NCBI GenBank assembly: GCA_032358165.1
Contig: JAALGY010000036.1
Coordinates: forward strand, 1,302,001 to 1,366,000
Origin: Diplosphaera chodatii
Lineage: Eukaryota; Chlorophyta; Trebouxiophyceae; Prasiolales; Stichococcaceae
Length of the DNA stretch: 64,000 bases
Direction of reading: 5' to 3'
Part shown: positions 24,101 through 34,915 of the stretch, piece by piece
How positions within the stretch are numbered: position 1 is the first letter of the stretch
Layout: every line of letters starts with the position of its first letter
The notes under the pieces: generated by a model
Told to the model about the DNA's origin: nothing
What the model saw: only the letters and a program-made list of their open reading frames with translations
Databases searched by the model: none
Translations under genes and position numbers: made by a program

Positions 24101-26627
24101 CTTGCATGTCACGATGTCACCTCAGTTGCTCAGCCACCATTTCCATTCTCCCAGACAATCTGACTTGGTGGGTTGGTCTGCTCACCTGTAGCCAGCAGGC
24201 CGGCGCTGGGCAGGAAGCGGGGCATCCCGGGGCTCAGGCGCATCCGTGGCGGTGGCGAGGCTGCGTGGCCATCGCTGCCACCGGGGAACCGCCCCGTCGT
24301 GGCGCACGGGGAGGAGTTGCCGGCGCACCACGCCTACAGCACCGTTTCCAATGTTGCATAGGCGTCACAATGTTGACAGGACGAGGTTGTTGTGCACCGC
24401 ATGCAGGTTGTAGCCACATGGAAGCATAAGCAAGCTCCGCAACAGGTGGATTGTTGACCGTGAAACAGCCTACCAGGGACGGCGCAAGCCGACACAGTTT
24501 CGGCAGCAGGGTGATCAGCTGTGTAAGCCCTGTGATGCTTCAGGCCAGACATGCATCTTAGCGGAAGACACGCTGCATACCTCGACGTCATGCAGGGTGG
24601 TGGCCGCGCCCAGGGACTGGTCCATCAGCAGGCCGGGCGTGGAGTCCCGGTAGCTGGCCGGCGGCGCGCCGAACGAAAACTCCTCCAGGTCGAACAGGCC
24701 CAGCGCCGCCGCCGGCGAAGCCACCTGTGCGATGGTCGATGACAAGGGATGCCGGGTGCAACCAGTGTGTACTACTTCAGCAGCATTTGCCACTAGTACC
24801 ATGCAGGTGTCACAAGTGCTGTGAGTGCGGGGGTGCAGTTCATGAAACTCGGCGGGGCAAACTCGTGGACACTTTGCACCTCCTGGTTGACGGAGGCAAG
24901 CGAGCCGCTGGCCACCAGCAGCGCTGGGGTGGCTGGGACAGCCGGGTGCTCCATTGCCGCAGCAGCGGCTGCCTTGTCCGCCAACGGATTGTCCACGAGG
25001 TACTTGTCCGCCTGCAGCAAGAATCAAGAGGTGCACATGGATGGGCAGTGTTCGGCAGGTGTTGCATCTACAGTGACACCTATCTGTCTGACCTGCAAGA
25101 ACCTTGAGGATGGAGTGCCTAGCCACAGTGTCACGCCAGCACATGCAGCCAGCACAGCATGACGCACCTCTCGCCAGGCCTCCAGCTGGGCCGCGGCCGC
25201 CTCTGGCGCCTGCTGTGACGCAGGTTCAGTGCCGACAATGCTGGAACCACCGCCGCTGGATGCAGCCTTGCGGGTGCTGAGCACCGCGCCGCTGAGCGCC
25301 AGCGAGTCGGCAGCCGCACTGGTGGCAAACTCCATCGCCGCGGCGGCTGCAGCCACACTGTCGGGCGTGCCGAGCGGGGCATCGATGGGCGCCGGGGTCT
25401 CTGGCGTCTCCTGTACAGTTTGGTTGGGAATCCCTTGCAAATTCATTCGCCTCTGCAAGCCCAGCATGCCCTCACGCATCGGCAGCTCGATTTGTGACAG
25501 ACAAGGCAACATGGGAATCGCCAAAGCTCCTTTAAAACAATGCTCAAGCCTCCTGTCTCACCAGGAACCAGGGCCGGCTGGCGGGTGTAGTGCCATAGCG
25601 CGGGATGCGGGAGGTGAGTGCCTGGCCCACAAATGGTGGCGTCTCCTCCGTTGACCACCCTGCAGAACACATTGTGCAGAAGTTCAAACACAGTGAAGTA
25701 CTGCAGCCGACTATGTCCTATACGTCAGGCGGACTGACATGCACTTCACCAACAGCACCTGGCGACGATCCGTCCGCAATGGACTGCGCGCTGCCGGACC
25801 CGGCGGAGGACGGCACGCCGGTGCTGAGCGCGAAGCCGGGCGTGCACACCCGGGCGCTGCTTGCAGACGGCCGGAGCTGCGGCGTCGCGGCGGCTGCGGG
25901 GATGCCGCGGCCCGGCTGCCACAGCAGCAGCGGAGGCGTTTCTGGGGCTGCATGTGCCACAGCTCCGTCCAAGGCGGCTGTGGTGCCTGTTGTGCTTCGC
26001 GGCCTGCCGGCCAGGGGCTTGGCCGCGGCCGGCGTGGCCTTCAGGCGCGGCAGGCGGCTCTGAAAACCGGTGAACGCCGGCGGCGCGGCGTCCTCCGCAG
26101 CCGGCGGCGGCGGCGAGGGCAGCTTGGTGGGCGGCGCGATGAAGCGCACCTCCTTGGCGGAGGACCTGAACGGCTGCCTCTGCCTCTGGGCCGGCTGCGC
26201 TGCGGGCTGCACGACTGGCGGCAGTGGCAGCGGCTGATCTGCTGCTGCAGCATTGGTTGCTTGTGTGTCTGGCGGCGCCGGGCTGGGTGCGAAGCGCGAC
26301 TTACGCAGCGCCGGGCGGCTGTGGCGGCTCGCCTGGCCCTTCTCGCCAGCTGCCGCCTGTACATGCCCAAGACCGGTGTCGATGTCACAACGAAACTCCC
26401 GATGCCATCGCCACCAGGATCTGGATGCTGCATGGGGCGGGTGCACCACGCAAAGCCAGGCGATCCACACATGTCGTGTGACAAGCTGTACCAGGTCTCA
26501 CCTGGAGCGCGGGGCCGGCCTGGCGGTTGACGGGCGCCTTCGCCGGCGGGCTGACGACGCTGCCCTCCTTGGCGATGGTGTTGGCCTGCAGCCGCCCAAA
26601 GGGCGCCCGGCCGCGGCTGTCGGCCAT
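15185..26627 (-). CDS. Giant Ser/Pro/Ala-rich protein with central coiled coil, function unknown
   Basis: I do not recognise the family. The start at 26627 has a good ATG context (GCCATGGC in reverse) and gives MADSRGRAPFGRLQANTIAK (exon 26627-26502). Exon 2 (about 26358-25747) holds basic/proline segments such as PALRKSRFAPSP and SSAKEVRFIAPPTK. Later exons include WSTEETPPFVGQALTSRIP (near 25640), FDLEEFSFGAPPASYRD (near 24690) and ETWMAATGLAEVTTPAQ (near 22080). Between about 21780 and 20700 several exons encode heptad-like helix (EALRAELDRVRNELANSLD, VEALHAELEAARQRLS, Ala/Glu repeats), clearly a coiled coil. One exon of over 700 codons (20110-17960) is almost pure Ser/Pro/Ala/Asp/Glu. A short coiled-coil exon LQRLRAELRETQARLYSAE lies at 17090-17030. 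The last exon starts at 15247 and ends PPQWLMSYNFDHAYSYTK before TAA. Estimated over 2000 residues. It could be two genes; I saw no internal stop plus new start that would force a split. Confidence 0.6.
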
Positions 26628-27717
26628 GGCTAATGATGCGCAGAGAGCGCTCAGACGCCCACCTGTGCAATGACAGTGTAGATACTGCCGAGCTCGCCTG
26701 ATGTCGATGCAAGGCCATGCGACCATGCTTAAATTCTGAAGTCGTGTGTGACACCTCGAGAAAGCTGTCATGTTGTTTGCAAGGAGGAAGGGGCCACGCG
26801 GAACATGCTGCAAGACATAAGCCGCTGTCGTATTGTTCTGCCTGTACTCATACATGATCGAGGCAGGCTGCATCGGCTGCTGGCGCACCTCACTCATCGC
26901 CTTCGTCCTCTGAGGGATGTGAGTGTGCCGCTCTTTCAACTCTTTCGACGGTAAGGAACTTGCCGCATGCTCAGGCGGTCATCGCAAGTCAGCGAACATC
27001 TGTCTGCGTGCTGTCGAGCTGATCGAACTCTCGGGGTAGCATGCAAGTGCTTCCGGGTTTCGGCCATGCGACAGCCAGCTTCGAAAGCTTGATGACGTGT
27101 CAGGGTTTTCGGCGACCGGCCTTCGACCCATCGTGCACAGGCTCGACGTGAAGCAGTGAGTGCGGCATATTGCGTGCGTGCGATTGCCATCAGAGTGGTT
27201 GAAGACAACAACACAATCATCCATTCGCACCCCGCAAAAAGAGGCAAATTTTCACGGCCTCCCTCAGCAGTCAGTAGCGTCTGTGCAGCTGGGCACTATA
27301 TTGACAGTGTTAATCTGCTGCTTCTTGCAATCAGCCAGCTTGCAGTCACACACGATGCTCAAAACAGCAGGCCGCCTGCGAGCCATGGCCAGGCTGTCGC
27401 ATGAAAGCCCACCCGCCGCAGCTTCATTGCGGTGGGCACACGCTGAAATGCCGGCCCTGCTTGACAGCAGGCACATCGCCACAGGTGATTGCGCATCACC
27501 AACGCGCTATCCTCTGACCTGTGCGGACCGCACATCATGGAGTGTCTGTAGGGACATGCATGTTTATGCAGTACGAGGACGGGTCCGTGCATGCCTACAC
27601 TGGCAATGCAAATGTGATTGAGCGTCTTTGAATGAAATGGTGACTTGGCGCGCAGGACGTGCGCATGATGATGAGGGCGGCAATGCCCTTGGTGCAGAGC
27701 CGCATGATCAACTTCAC
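26628..27717. promoter_or_regulatory. Divergent intergenic region, giant gene / TMEM70-like gene
   Basis: About 1.1 kb between opposite-strand starts. No domain, RNA gene or repeat is recognisable. Part of it is probably 5' UTR or a non-coding first exon. Confidence 0.3.
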
Positions 27718-29468
27718 ATGCAGCAGCTCAGCATGCACCAACAGCCAGCGGCCCCGCTGGTCAGCTTGGCGGGCTTTGCGGCCAGGCCGTGTATCATCAG
27801 CCTAGCCCAGCGGCCCAGGTGCACATCACACAGCGGCTCGTTGCCCAGCCGCCACCAGCAGCTGATGAGCACCGCGTCAGCGGCGCCCTTCTCAACATCT
27901 GCAGCCGCCGTGCTGCATGGAGATAGCACCAGCGGCAGTGCCGCAAGCCAAGCAGCCGCTGCCAGCCAGCAGTCTGGAGGTGGCATCGGTGCTCGGCACC
28001 CAGAGCAGCCGGCAGGTGCCACATCAGCGGGCGCAAATGCCTGGTGGGATGACGACGGCTGTTTTGAGTACCGCGCGCCGCTCTCGACCACCGTGCGCCG
28101 CCTCAAGGTGGGCACGCGGACACCGTTGTGTAGTCTTGCTATGGCGAATACGATCTTATAGAAGAGATGACAGAGTCTGTGACACCAAGGTGTTGAACCT
28201 ACATTCTGCACACCTTATGGCACACCTCGCACAGGCTGAGGCTGAACCCGGCTGACTGGGCATGGTGCAGTGTGACGGAGCTTGCGATGTAATGTGTTGA
28301 TTTGATCTAACGCACCCATTGGACATTGGAACACCATTGCTGTTGTGGGCCCGCAGAAGCTGAGCCTGTTCAGCTGCGTGGTCAGCGTCGCGGCGGCGCC
28401 CGTCATTGTGGGGCTGGACCCCGGGTCCACCGCGACCGTCGGCGGCAAGGTCGCAATTGCGGGCATGCTGGCGTCCTTTGGCGCCTTCACCACAGGTGCG
28501 GCGATCCCTGCGCAGGGTTCCTGTGTTGCATGCCAGGGCACCTGGTGCAGGCTGTAGCGTAGTCATGTTGGCGTCCAGCATTGCATGGGCCACAGTCTGC
28601 CGAGGCTCACGAGCTAGAGCCATGCTTGGTGCCCAGATCGCCATTAAGGCACTGTCACGGTCGTGTTGGGGCATCACCGCCTGGTGTCTTCTGCCATAGG
28701 GCTGCTGCACTGGTTCGTTTCGCCCTATGTGCACCGCCTGCGCTATGACCCCGGCAACGGCTGGATCGAGGCCACGCGGCTGGACATCCTGGCCCGCCCC
28801 GTGGTGACCCACTTCGACATTGGCGAGGCGCAGTACGCAGACACGATGCGTCCGCAGTCCACCTTCAAGGTGCGCAGCTGATGTGACATCCGCAGCATCT
28901 GCGCCCCACTTGCTGATCTATTTGGTGCGCTTCAGTGCCAGCCATGCGGCGGTGGATCAGCATACCCCCAATGCCACTGTTGGGCTTCCTTCCGCGTGCA
29001 GCCTCCCGCAATGCATAACACACAGATGCTACATGGCAACAGGGCACATCACCCTGGGCTCTCAGCTGTCTGACTACATGTGGCGCATTGTGTGTGTTGC
29101 AACAATTCTGCGCTGATTCTGTTCTGCAGGTGCGCAACTCCTACTACTACCTGGACGCGGACCACCTGGGCAACCAGGAGCTGTACGACCGCCTGAACAT
29201 TGCCGACCCAGACGCCCCGCAGCCCGGCGCACCCGACGCCTCCGCCACAGCGGCACCAGACGCGGCGGCCACGCAGCCGTGGGCCCCGGAGCCTGGCAGC
29301 CCTGACGAGCAGCGCAAAGAGGCAGAGGCGCCGCGGGCAGATGAGGAGGTGCCGGAGGGGGCCGAGGCGCCGACGGCGCCGCCCGAGCCGGCGGCGGACG
29401 AGGCCGCCCGGAAGCAGGCGGACCAGGCCGCCAAGATGGTGCAGCCCGAGCTGAAGCCGGACCGCTAG
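27718..29468 (+). CDS. TMEM70: TMEM70-like mitochondrial inner-membrane protein
   Basis: TMEM70 family proteins help assemble ATP synthase (and complex I) in the mitochondrial inner membrane. Four exons assemble in phase: 27718-28107, 28357-28495, 28700-28869 and 29130-29468, giving 345 residues. Seen: an Arg/Ser/Ala-rich N-terminus without acidic residues (presequence), EYRAPLSTTVRRLKKLSLFS, a first hydrophobic hairpin strand (CVVSVAAAPVIVG), a second (AIAGMLASFGAFTTGLLHWF), then the hallmark HWFVSPYVHRLRY and the matrix part FKVRNSYYYLDADHLGN. A 100-residue acidic Ala/Pro/Glu tail is longer than in animal TMEM70. The start at 27718 (or 27733) is preferred over 27628, which would add an acidic stretch in front of the presequence. 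Confidence 0.88.
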
Positions 29469-29860
29469 CAGCTGCGGTTTCAGTGACTGTGCTGGCACTA
29501 TCAGTGAACAAGTCTGTGTGGTCTGAGTGCCTGACCGCATGGTCGGTCAGCATGGGATGGAGTTGAAAATGTGCTGGCGTGCTTGAGCGTTCAACATCAT
29601 TTGGTAAGTCAATGCAACCACCTGCTATAATATTCTCATACCGCAAAGCAATATCAAACACTTGCTGGACATGTCAGTCGAGCAACGATCTTCACCACAC
29701 CTTGCACGCAAGAAGCCGCTGTCCACAGACGCTATTGTACAATAAGACCAGCAACCCTTGATATCAATACATATGTGGCGCTTTAGATGCCCGCTCTAGA
29801 TGTTCGCTGCGCCTTCGCACCAGAATCTGACTGCTCCCAGAGCACCATTCGAAACCCGTC
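29469..29860. other. Convergent 3' region, TMEM70-like / expansin-fasciclin
   Basis: A 392 bp tail-to-tail gap, locally A/T-richer (around 29620-29660) than the genes beside it. Nothing else was seen. Confidence 0.3.
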
Positions 29861-32800
29861 TCATGGGATGAGTACCTGCGCCAGCATCCATGCAGACGCT
29901 CATTAGATACCCAACATGGTACATTGAAAGGGCTGCAGGTCTGTGCCCAGGGTGATTTCCAGTCTACAGCGCAGACTATGGCAAGGGATGGCAGCCACCC
30001 CTTGAATAAACGCACCTGGTTGATGAAGTCGACGACGCTGTGGCAGGTCCGCAGGTCCGTGCGCACTGTTGTGGCGGCGCTCTGGCGGCCCCGGAACAGC
30101 AGCGCGCCGCCCCCCGCCGGTGACGCCGTCAGCGACTCACCGTTGACTGTGTCCACCATCGCGCTGGAACCACCGTTCACCTGTAGAGGCAACCAACAAA
30201 TGCAATCTAAAGGCACTGGCGACAGCAACAGATGCGACGCGATTGTACACTTTCACTTCGCAGTCTCTGTCATCTCTGTCGTCCGCCGTGAAGCTCGGCC
30301 AAGCAAGTGCACGGCTTGCATCGGATTGTGGGCGCTGATGAGTTTGCATGTCAATCAGCTGCACGCCCTCTGGTCTGGTTTCCAGATCCATGATAGCCAT
30401 AAAGTACTGCAGGGTGGTAAGTGCATCAGAGCGCACCATGTCTTCAGGGAGGACGGGCCCATTGTCTGCACGGACATCAGTTGACAGGAGCTGGCTGGTG
30501 ATGATGTGAAACAACAGCACCTGCACAGCCAGCATCGAGTCTAGCATGTAACATGACGGTAATGTCGCACCATCTGCTCACGCATCTGGCCAAGCTCAGA
30601 TACCCTGGATGGAAAACCTGGAGCAGGCTTGGCCACACCGTCTGCAGGGTGTCGGTGTTGCTTGTGTTCAGGCGCTGCGGCGGCGTCCCAGCAAACGCAC
30701 TGTCCGTTGGCACCAGCACCGTGAGCTGCACGTCCGGGTCCCTGAGCGTCGGCAGGATGCCTGCAGCGCGTGCAGCAAACTTCGAGAATGAGACCTCTTG
30801 CCTCGTCATCAGCTAGCACCAACACACTGCCTGCATCCTGCCTGCCACAGCTGTCAAAACATTTCACACAGCATGCACATGAGCGCAGAACGTGAATCAC
30901 CCTGCTCTGACGCAGTTTGCTTGGCAGCTTGCTAGGCATACTAAGGGGGCTGCAACAAGCCCAGGATGAACTTCTGATGTTTGGCACCTGCTTGTGCGGC
31001 CAGACGCAAGAAGGTTCCGGCACCGGGCTGTCGCCGCAGGAAGTCGTACACGGTGGGGCTGCATCCAGGCACCGGCCGCACCGCTGCAGCCGCTGCAGGG
31101 GGTTGCGACTGCGTCTGAGCGCAACATGCCTTGTGCAGCAGAGGATCTTGCCGTGTGAACTATCATGTTGGGCTTGGCAGGTTGGCAGCTGCCCCCTGGC
31201 GCTGGATGCACCACCCACGCTTTTGTGCACCCACGATCGATGGTCGACCAGACCCACAGGGGCCTGGGCGCTTTTCAGCCCGCAGTGCAAGGTCAGACTG
31301 CCGGAAAAAAACAACACACTACAGCAGCACGCCTGGCAATGCTGCAGATGAGTTCCAGGAAGGAGGTTTTTGTTAAAACACTGCGCCTGCTGGGCTGGTC
31401 GGTGCACTGCCGTTGTAGCCGCTGTTCTCAGCAACTGGCGCCGACGCCAGCGTCGAGCCCGGCTGCCCGAAAGCCGCCGGCGCGCTGGCTGTGCTGAACT
31501 GCACCTGCGTGCTGAACTTCTTGCCGTTGGGGTTGGCGGATGATGCTGGCACTGCATTCCTGCAAGCAACAGTGCGGAAATCGTCTGTAAGAAAATGTGC
31601 AGAAGTCAGAGGTTTCATGACATTTGTAGGCGGAATCTGGTGCCTGTGTCAAATCCTGAGCAATGCTGCGTGCACATGATTAGACTATAATGATGTCATC
31701 AGGAGATCACCTGGCGATGAGCACCTCTGGTGTGGAGGCCGAGGTGATGCGCAGGTCCCAGGGGGGCGGCGGCAAACCTGCCAGCTGCCATATCCCACCT
31801 GCGTGCTCGGTACATGTATGGTCGCAGGGCAAACACACGATGTTGTAGGCGGCTCTGCACTCCTGTGTATGTGGCACATATTTCTGGTGCACTTCACTTC
31901 CAGTAGTCCGGCAAGCAATTATTCAGTGCGATCACCATATGCATTGCGCAGAGGCAGCCAGCTGTCTGCCATGGTGGCCGCACTAATGGCCTCAGAACCC
32001 TGCGCTGGGACAGGACTGATACTTTCTCAATGGACCCGCCCACTGGCGTGTTCTATCTTCAGCGTTGGAAACCCCATGCAAACCTTAGCTTGCTGCCACG
32101 CAGTCATCCTTGAACAATCTTGCTTGCATGCTGCTGGCATCGCTCTGGTCTGAAAGTGCAAGATCTTAATATCGTTGCAGCCAGAAAACACCGCACCCCA
32201 TATGGCGATGAGCGCAGCTCGACCAGCTTAATTGCACCCTGCCCCGCAACATTTGTCAGCGCTAGACTGAGGAAGCCACCTGCATGCAGCTTGCAAGCTC
32301 GAGTGACTACGAGAGTGCTACGGATGAAAAGATTGTAACTACTTAGTCGGCTTGCAGACTGCACCTGCTGATGGCCGGTAAGAAGCGATGCGTATGACAA
32401 TGGGGCCTGACGGTTGGCATTGCACCTGCAGCAAAATCAAAGGCCTGGCATGATGCTGCCAGCAGTGTTTGCAAACTCCAGTCCCTGCTGGCATCCACAA
32501 TCACAATGGCCCCACTTCCCATGCTCCTCCGGGGGTCACCCAATGTGTGCACGGCAACACATGAACACCAATACTATGCCACCTGACGGTACTGCACGCC
32601 TACTGTGCCCAGTGCAGGGTCAGCGATGTACTGCTTGAAGGCCGTGTAGTGGATGTTAAGCTGTGTCGGTGCGCAGGTGGTGCACGTGTCCGTGATCTGG
32701 ACCACCGTGTATTTTGCGTTCGCTGGACAGTCCCCCTGCGGGTGCGACGCTGCACAACATGTAGCGTTGGGTCCGAGCGCAACATATCTGACTTTGCACT

Positions 32801-33775
32801 GGTGGTGATGAAAGCAAGGTCGTGAGCACACTGCAGGCGCAGAGGATCGATGTTTGTGGTCGAGCTATGCACTCACCGGCTGGTTGCAGACCACCTGCAC
32901 ACAGATGCCGCAGCCGTCCTGGGGCGACTTTGCAGTCTGTGGTGCGCAGACACAACACATTGATGTCAGTATATGGCATGCACCAAGAGCCCAGATACCC
33001 TGATGCAGTTCGGTGGCAAGTGATCTGAATCAAATATCTTTTCCTCAAGGCAAACCATGTTGCAACAGTCGATGAGTCCAGATTGATGACACACCATTGT
33101 GAGTGGGTTCTTTGCTGAGATGCCTGCCGCGCCCCAAAAGGGGAACTGAGTGGGCGGCGGCAGCAGGCCATACCCGCAGGCCCCATTCTGTGTGGTTATA
33201 GAATAGGCGGTGATATAAGCATGTGATCTGTCGAAACAGCGTCTGAACAAAACCTGTGCATTGCGCAGAGCAACTGCACGACAGTCACCAACAAGCCCCC
33301 GGACGCCTGTGTGGGATCCTGCCCATCCTGCAGCCAGCAAGTGACAAGATCGTTGTGAAGACGATCACGCAATGCTAGGTGCACATCGTCAGGTTCAGCT
33401 TTGCAGCTGCAACTGTGGTGCTGCACGGTATCCTACCTGGGGCGCGCCGTACTGCCTGGCAGAGCCGGCGGTGATGAGTCCCAGCACAGCCGGAGACTGC
33501 GGTGCCGGAGGGCCGAAGGCCACCGAGCCAGGGGCTGCGCCGACCCCTGGCGCCATTGGCGCAGCTGCACCGCCATAGGTGCCAGCGCCAGCTGCCGGTG
33601 CCGCTGGCACCTTCCCCATGGAATCCAATGCAGGGGCCGCTGCCGGTGTACCTGCTGGTGGCACCACTGCAGTGGGCTGCTTTCCGGCTGCTGCTTGACA
33701 GCTGCCAAGCGGCAGTAGACCATTCACACCGTAGCATACGAGGACCGCCACTGCCAGCCGTGCAAACGGTGCCAT
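29861..33775 (-). CDS. Secreted expansin-like protein fused to a C-terminal fasciclin (FAS1) domain
   Basis: Exon 1 (33775-33437) begins MAPFARLAVAVLVCYGVNG, a signal peptide, followed by a Pro/Ala/Gly linker. Then come expansin pieces in order: QNGACGYGLLPPP (near 33180, double-psi barrel start), ICVQVVCNQP (near 32900), VVQITDTCTTCAPTQLNI and HYTAFKQYIADPALGTVGV (32730-32590, equivalent to the D-x-C and His-Phe-Asp region), then the second expansin domain: IVIVDASRDWSL, NVAGQGAIKLVELRS (near 32220), GIWQLAGLPPPPWDLRITS (near 31790) and DDFRTVACRNAVP (near 31590). After a short linker a FAS1 domain follows: TVYDFLRRQPGAGTFLRLA (near 31050), H1-like LTVLVPTDSAFAG (near 30710), LPEDMVRSDALTTLQYFM (near 30430), TVNGESLTASPAGGG, and H2-like SVVDFINQVLIP ending at TGA 29863-29861. 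FAS1 domains mediate adhesion in matrices; expansins loosen polysaccharide contacts. Exon joins are not all resolved, but all parts are same-strand and collinear without an intervening stop/start pair that I could find. Confidence 0.8.
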
Positions 33776-34915
33776 GTTGTTGACTGCAATGCTGCCGCCG
33801 TTGCTGCTGCCGCCACTGCTGATGGTCTGCTGCTGTTACTGTTGTTGCAATGCTCAGCCAACCAAGCACTTAGGCGTGGTGCGCATGGGAAGGATCCTCA
33901 GATCCTTCAACACTCGTGTTGTCTGCTGATACATCGATATGCTGTAGGCATGCATGGCTGATGCTGAGATGCATGGCAAGCTGCTCAGACTTCGTATCAG
34001 ACCCAAACCAGAGGGCGGATTGCAATATGAAAGCTCTCAACTTGCCTGCAATGCTGCATGACTCCGTCTTCATGTGACAACTGCGCATGCGCATGCCTCA
34101 GGTGATGGCTCCTGCCAGCCAGAACCACTCAAGAGCTCCATGTTCCAGACCCTCACGAGTTGTGCTACTAGCATGCAACTTCAGGCAAGCTCTGCACCCT
34201 GTAGATCAGCCGAGCCCGCTCCTCAAGGTGACCACGCCACGTGCACTGGTAACAACTAAGGATCCTGGGACCTGTCCAATAAAGGACCTCGGCGATCTCA
34301 CCCGCTTTGTGCACTGGTATCATGCGGTGTTTGCTCAAATTCCCTATTCAAGTTACATATGTGCTTTTGTGGCACTCGTTGGTATGCGAGATCCTAGAGC
34401 GGGGCCATGCCGATTGAAGCCTGAAAACGACCTTACGGACCATGTGCAGTTCACAAAAAGCTGGGCGACCCACAACCGTTTGTGGCGTTTTTTGTACGTG
34501 CAGGGGGCATAACATCATGCGACATGGCGAGTGCATCCTCCTGGTCAGACTGTGGGACCGCTCAAGCAGACCCGCTCGTTTAACATGCACGGCACACCCT
34601 CCGTATCTGATATTTCCATGCAATGCTGCAGAGCACCATTCACTATTTCACTTGTTATTTGCATACCGCAGATCAGCAGACTCGCACCTGTTTTGTCTTG
34701 CACTAGTGAGTACTTTGCACATCGCTTGCATCAACAGCAGATCTGCGGCGTGGGTGCCGCGCAGCTTGGTGCACCACTGCCTGCTCAGTGCACCCCTGCT
34801 GTCATCGGTTCTGCCGCCGCTTATTCCGCCAGCGGTCGTTTGTGCCAGAGCGCTTCGGGTTTTGGAATAGTAGGAGGCGCAAACACTCTGAGTAGGGCTG
34901 ACGAGCAAATTTAGC
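33776..34915. promoter_or_regulatory. Putative bidirectional promoter region of two expansin genes
   Basis: About 1.14 kb between the start codons of the expansin-fasciclin gene (-) and an expansin gene (+). GCT/GTT trinucleotide-like runs near 33780-33850 lie in the likely 5' UTR of the minus gene. Joint control of both wall genes is inferred from the head-to-head layout only. Confidence 0.4.
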
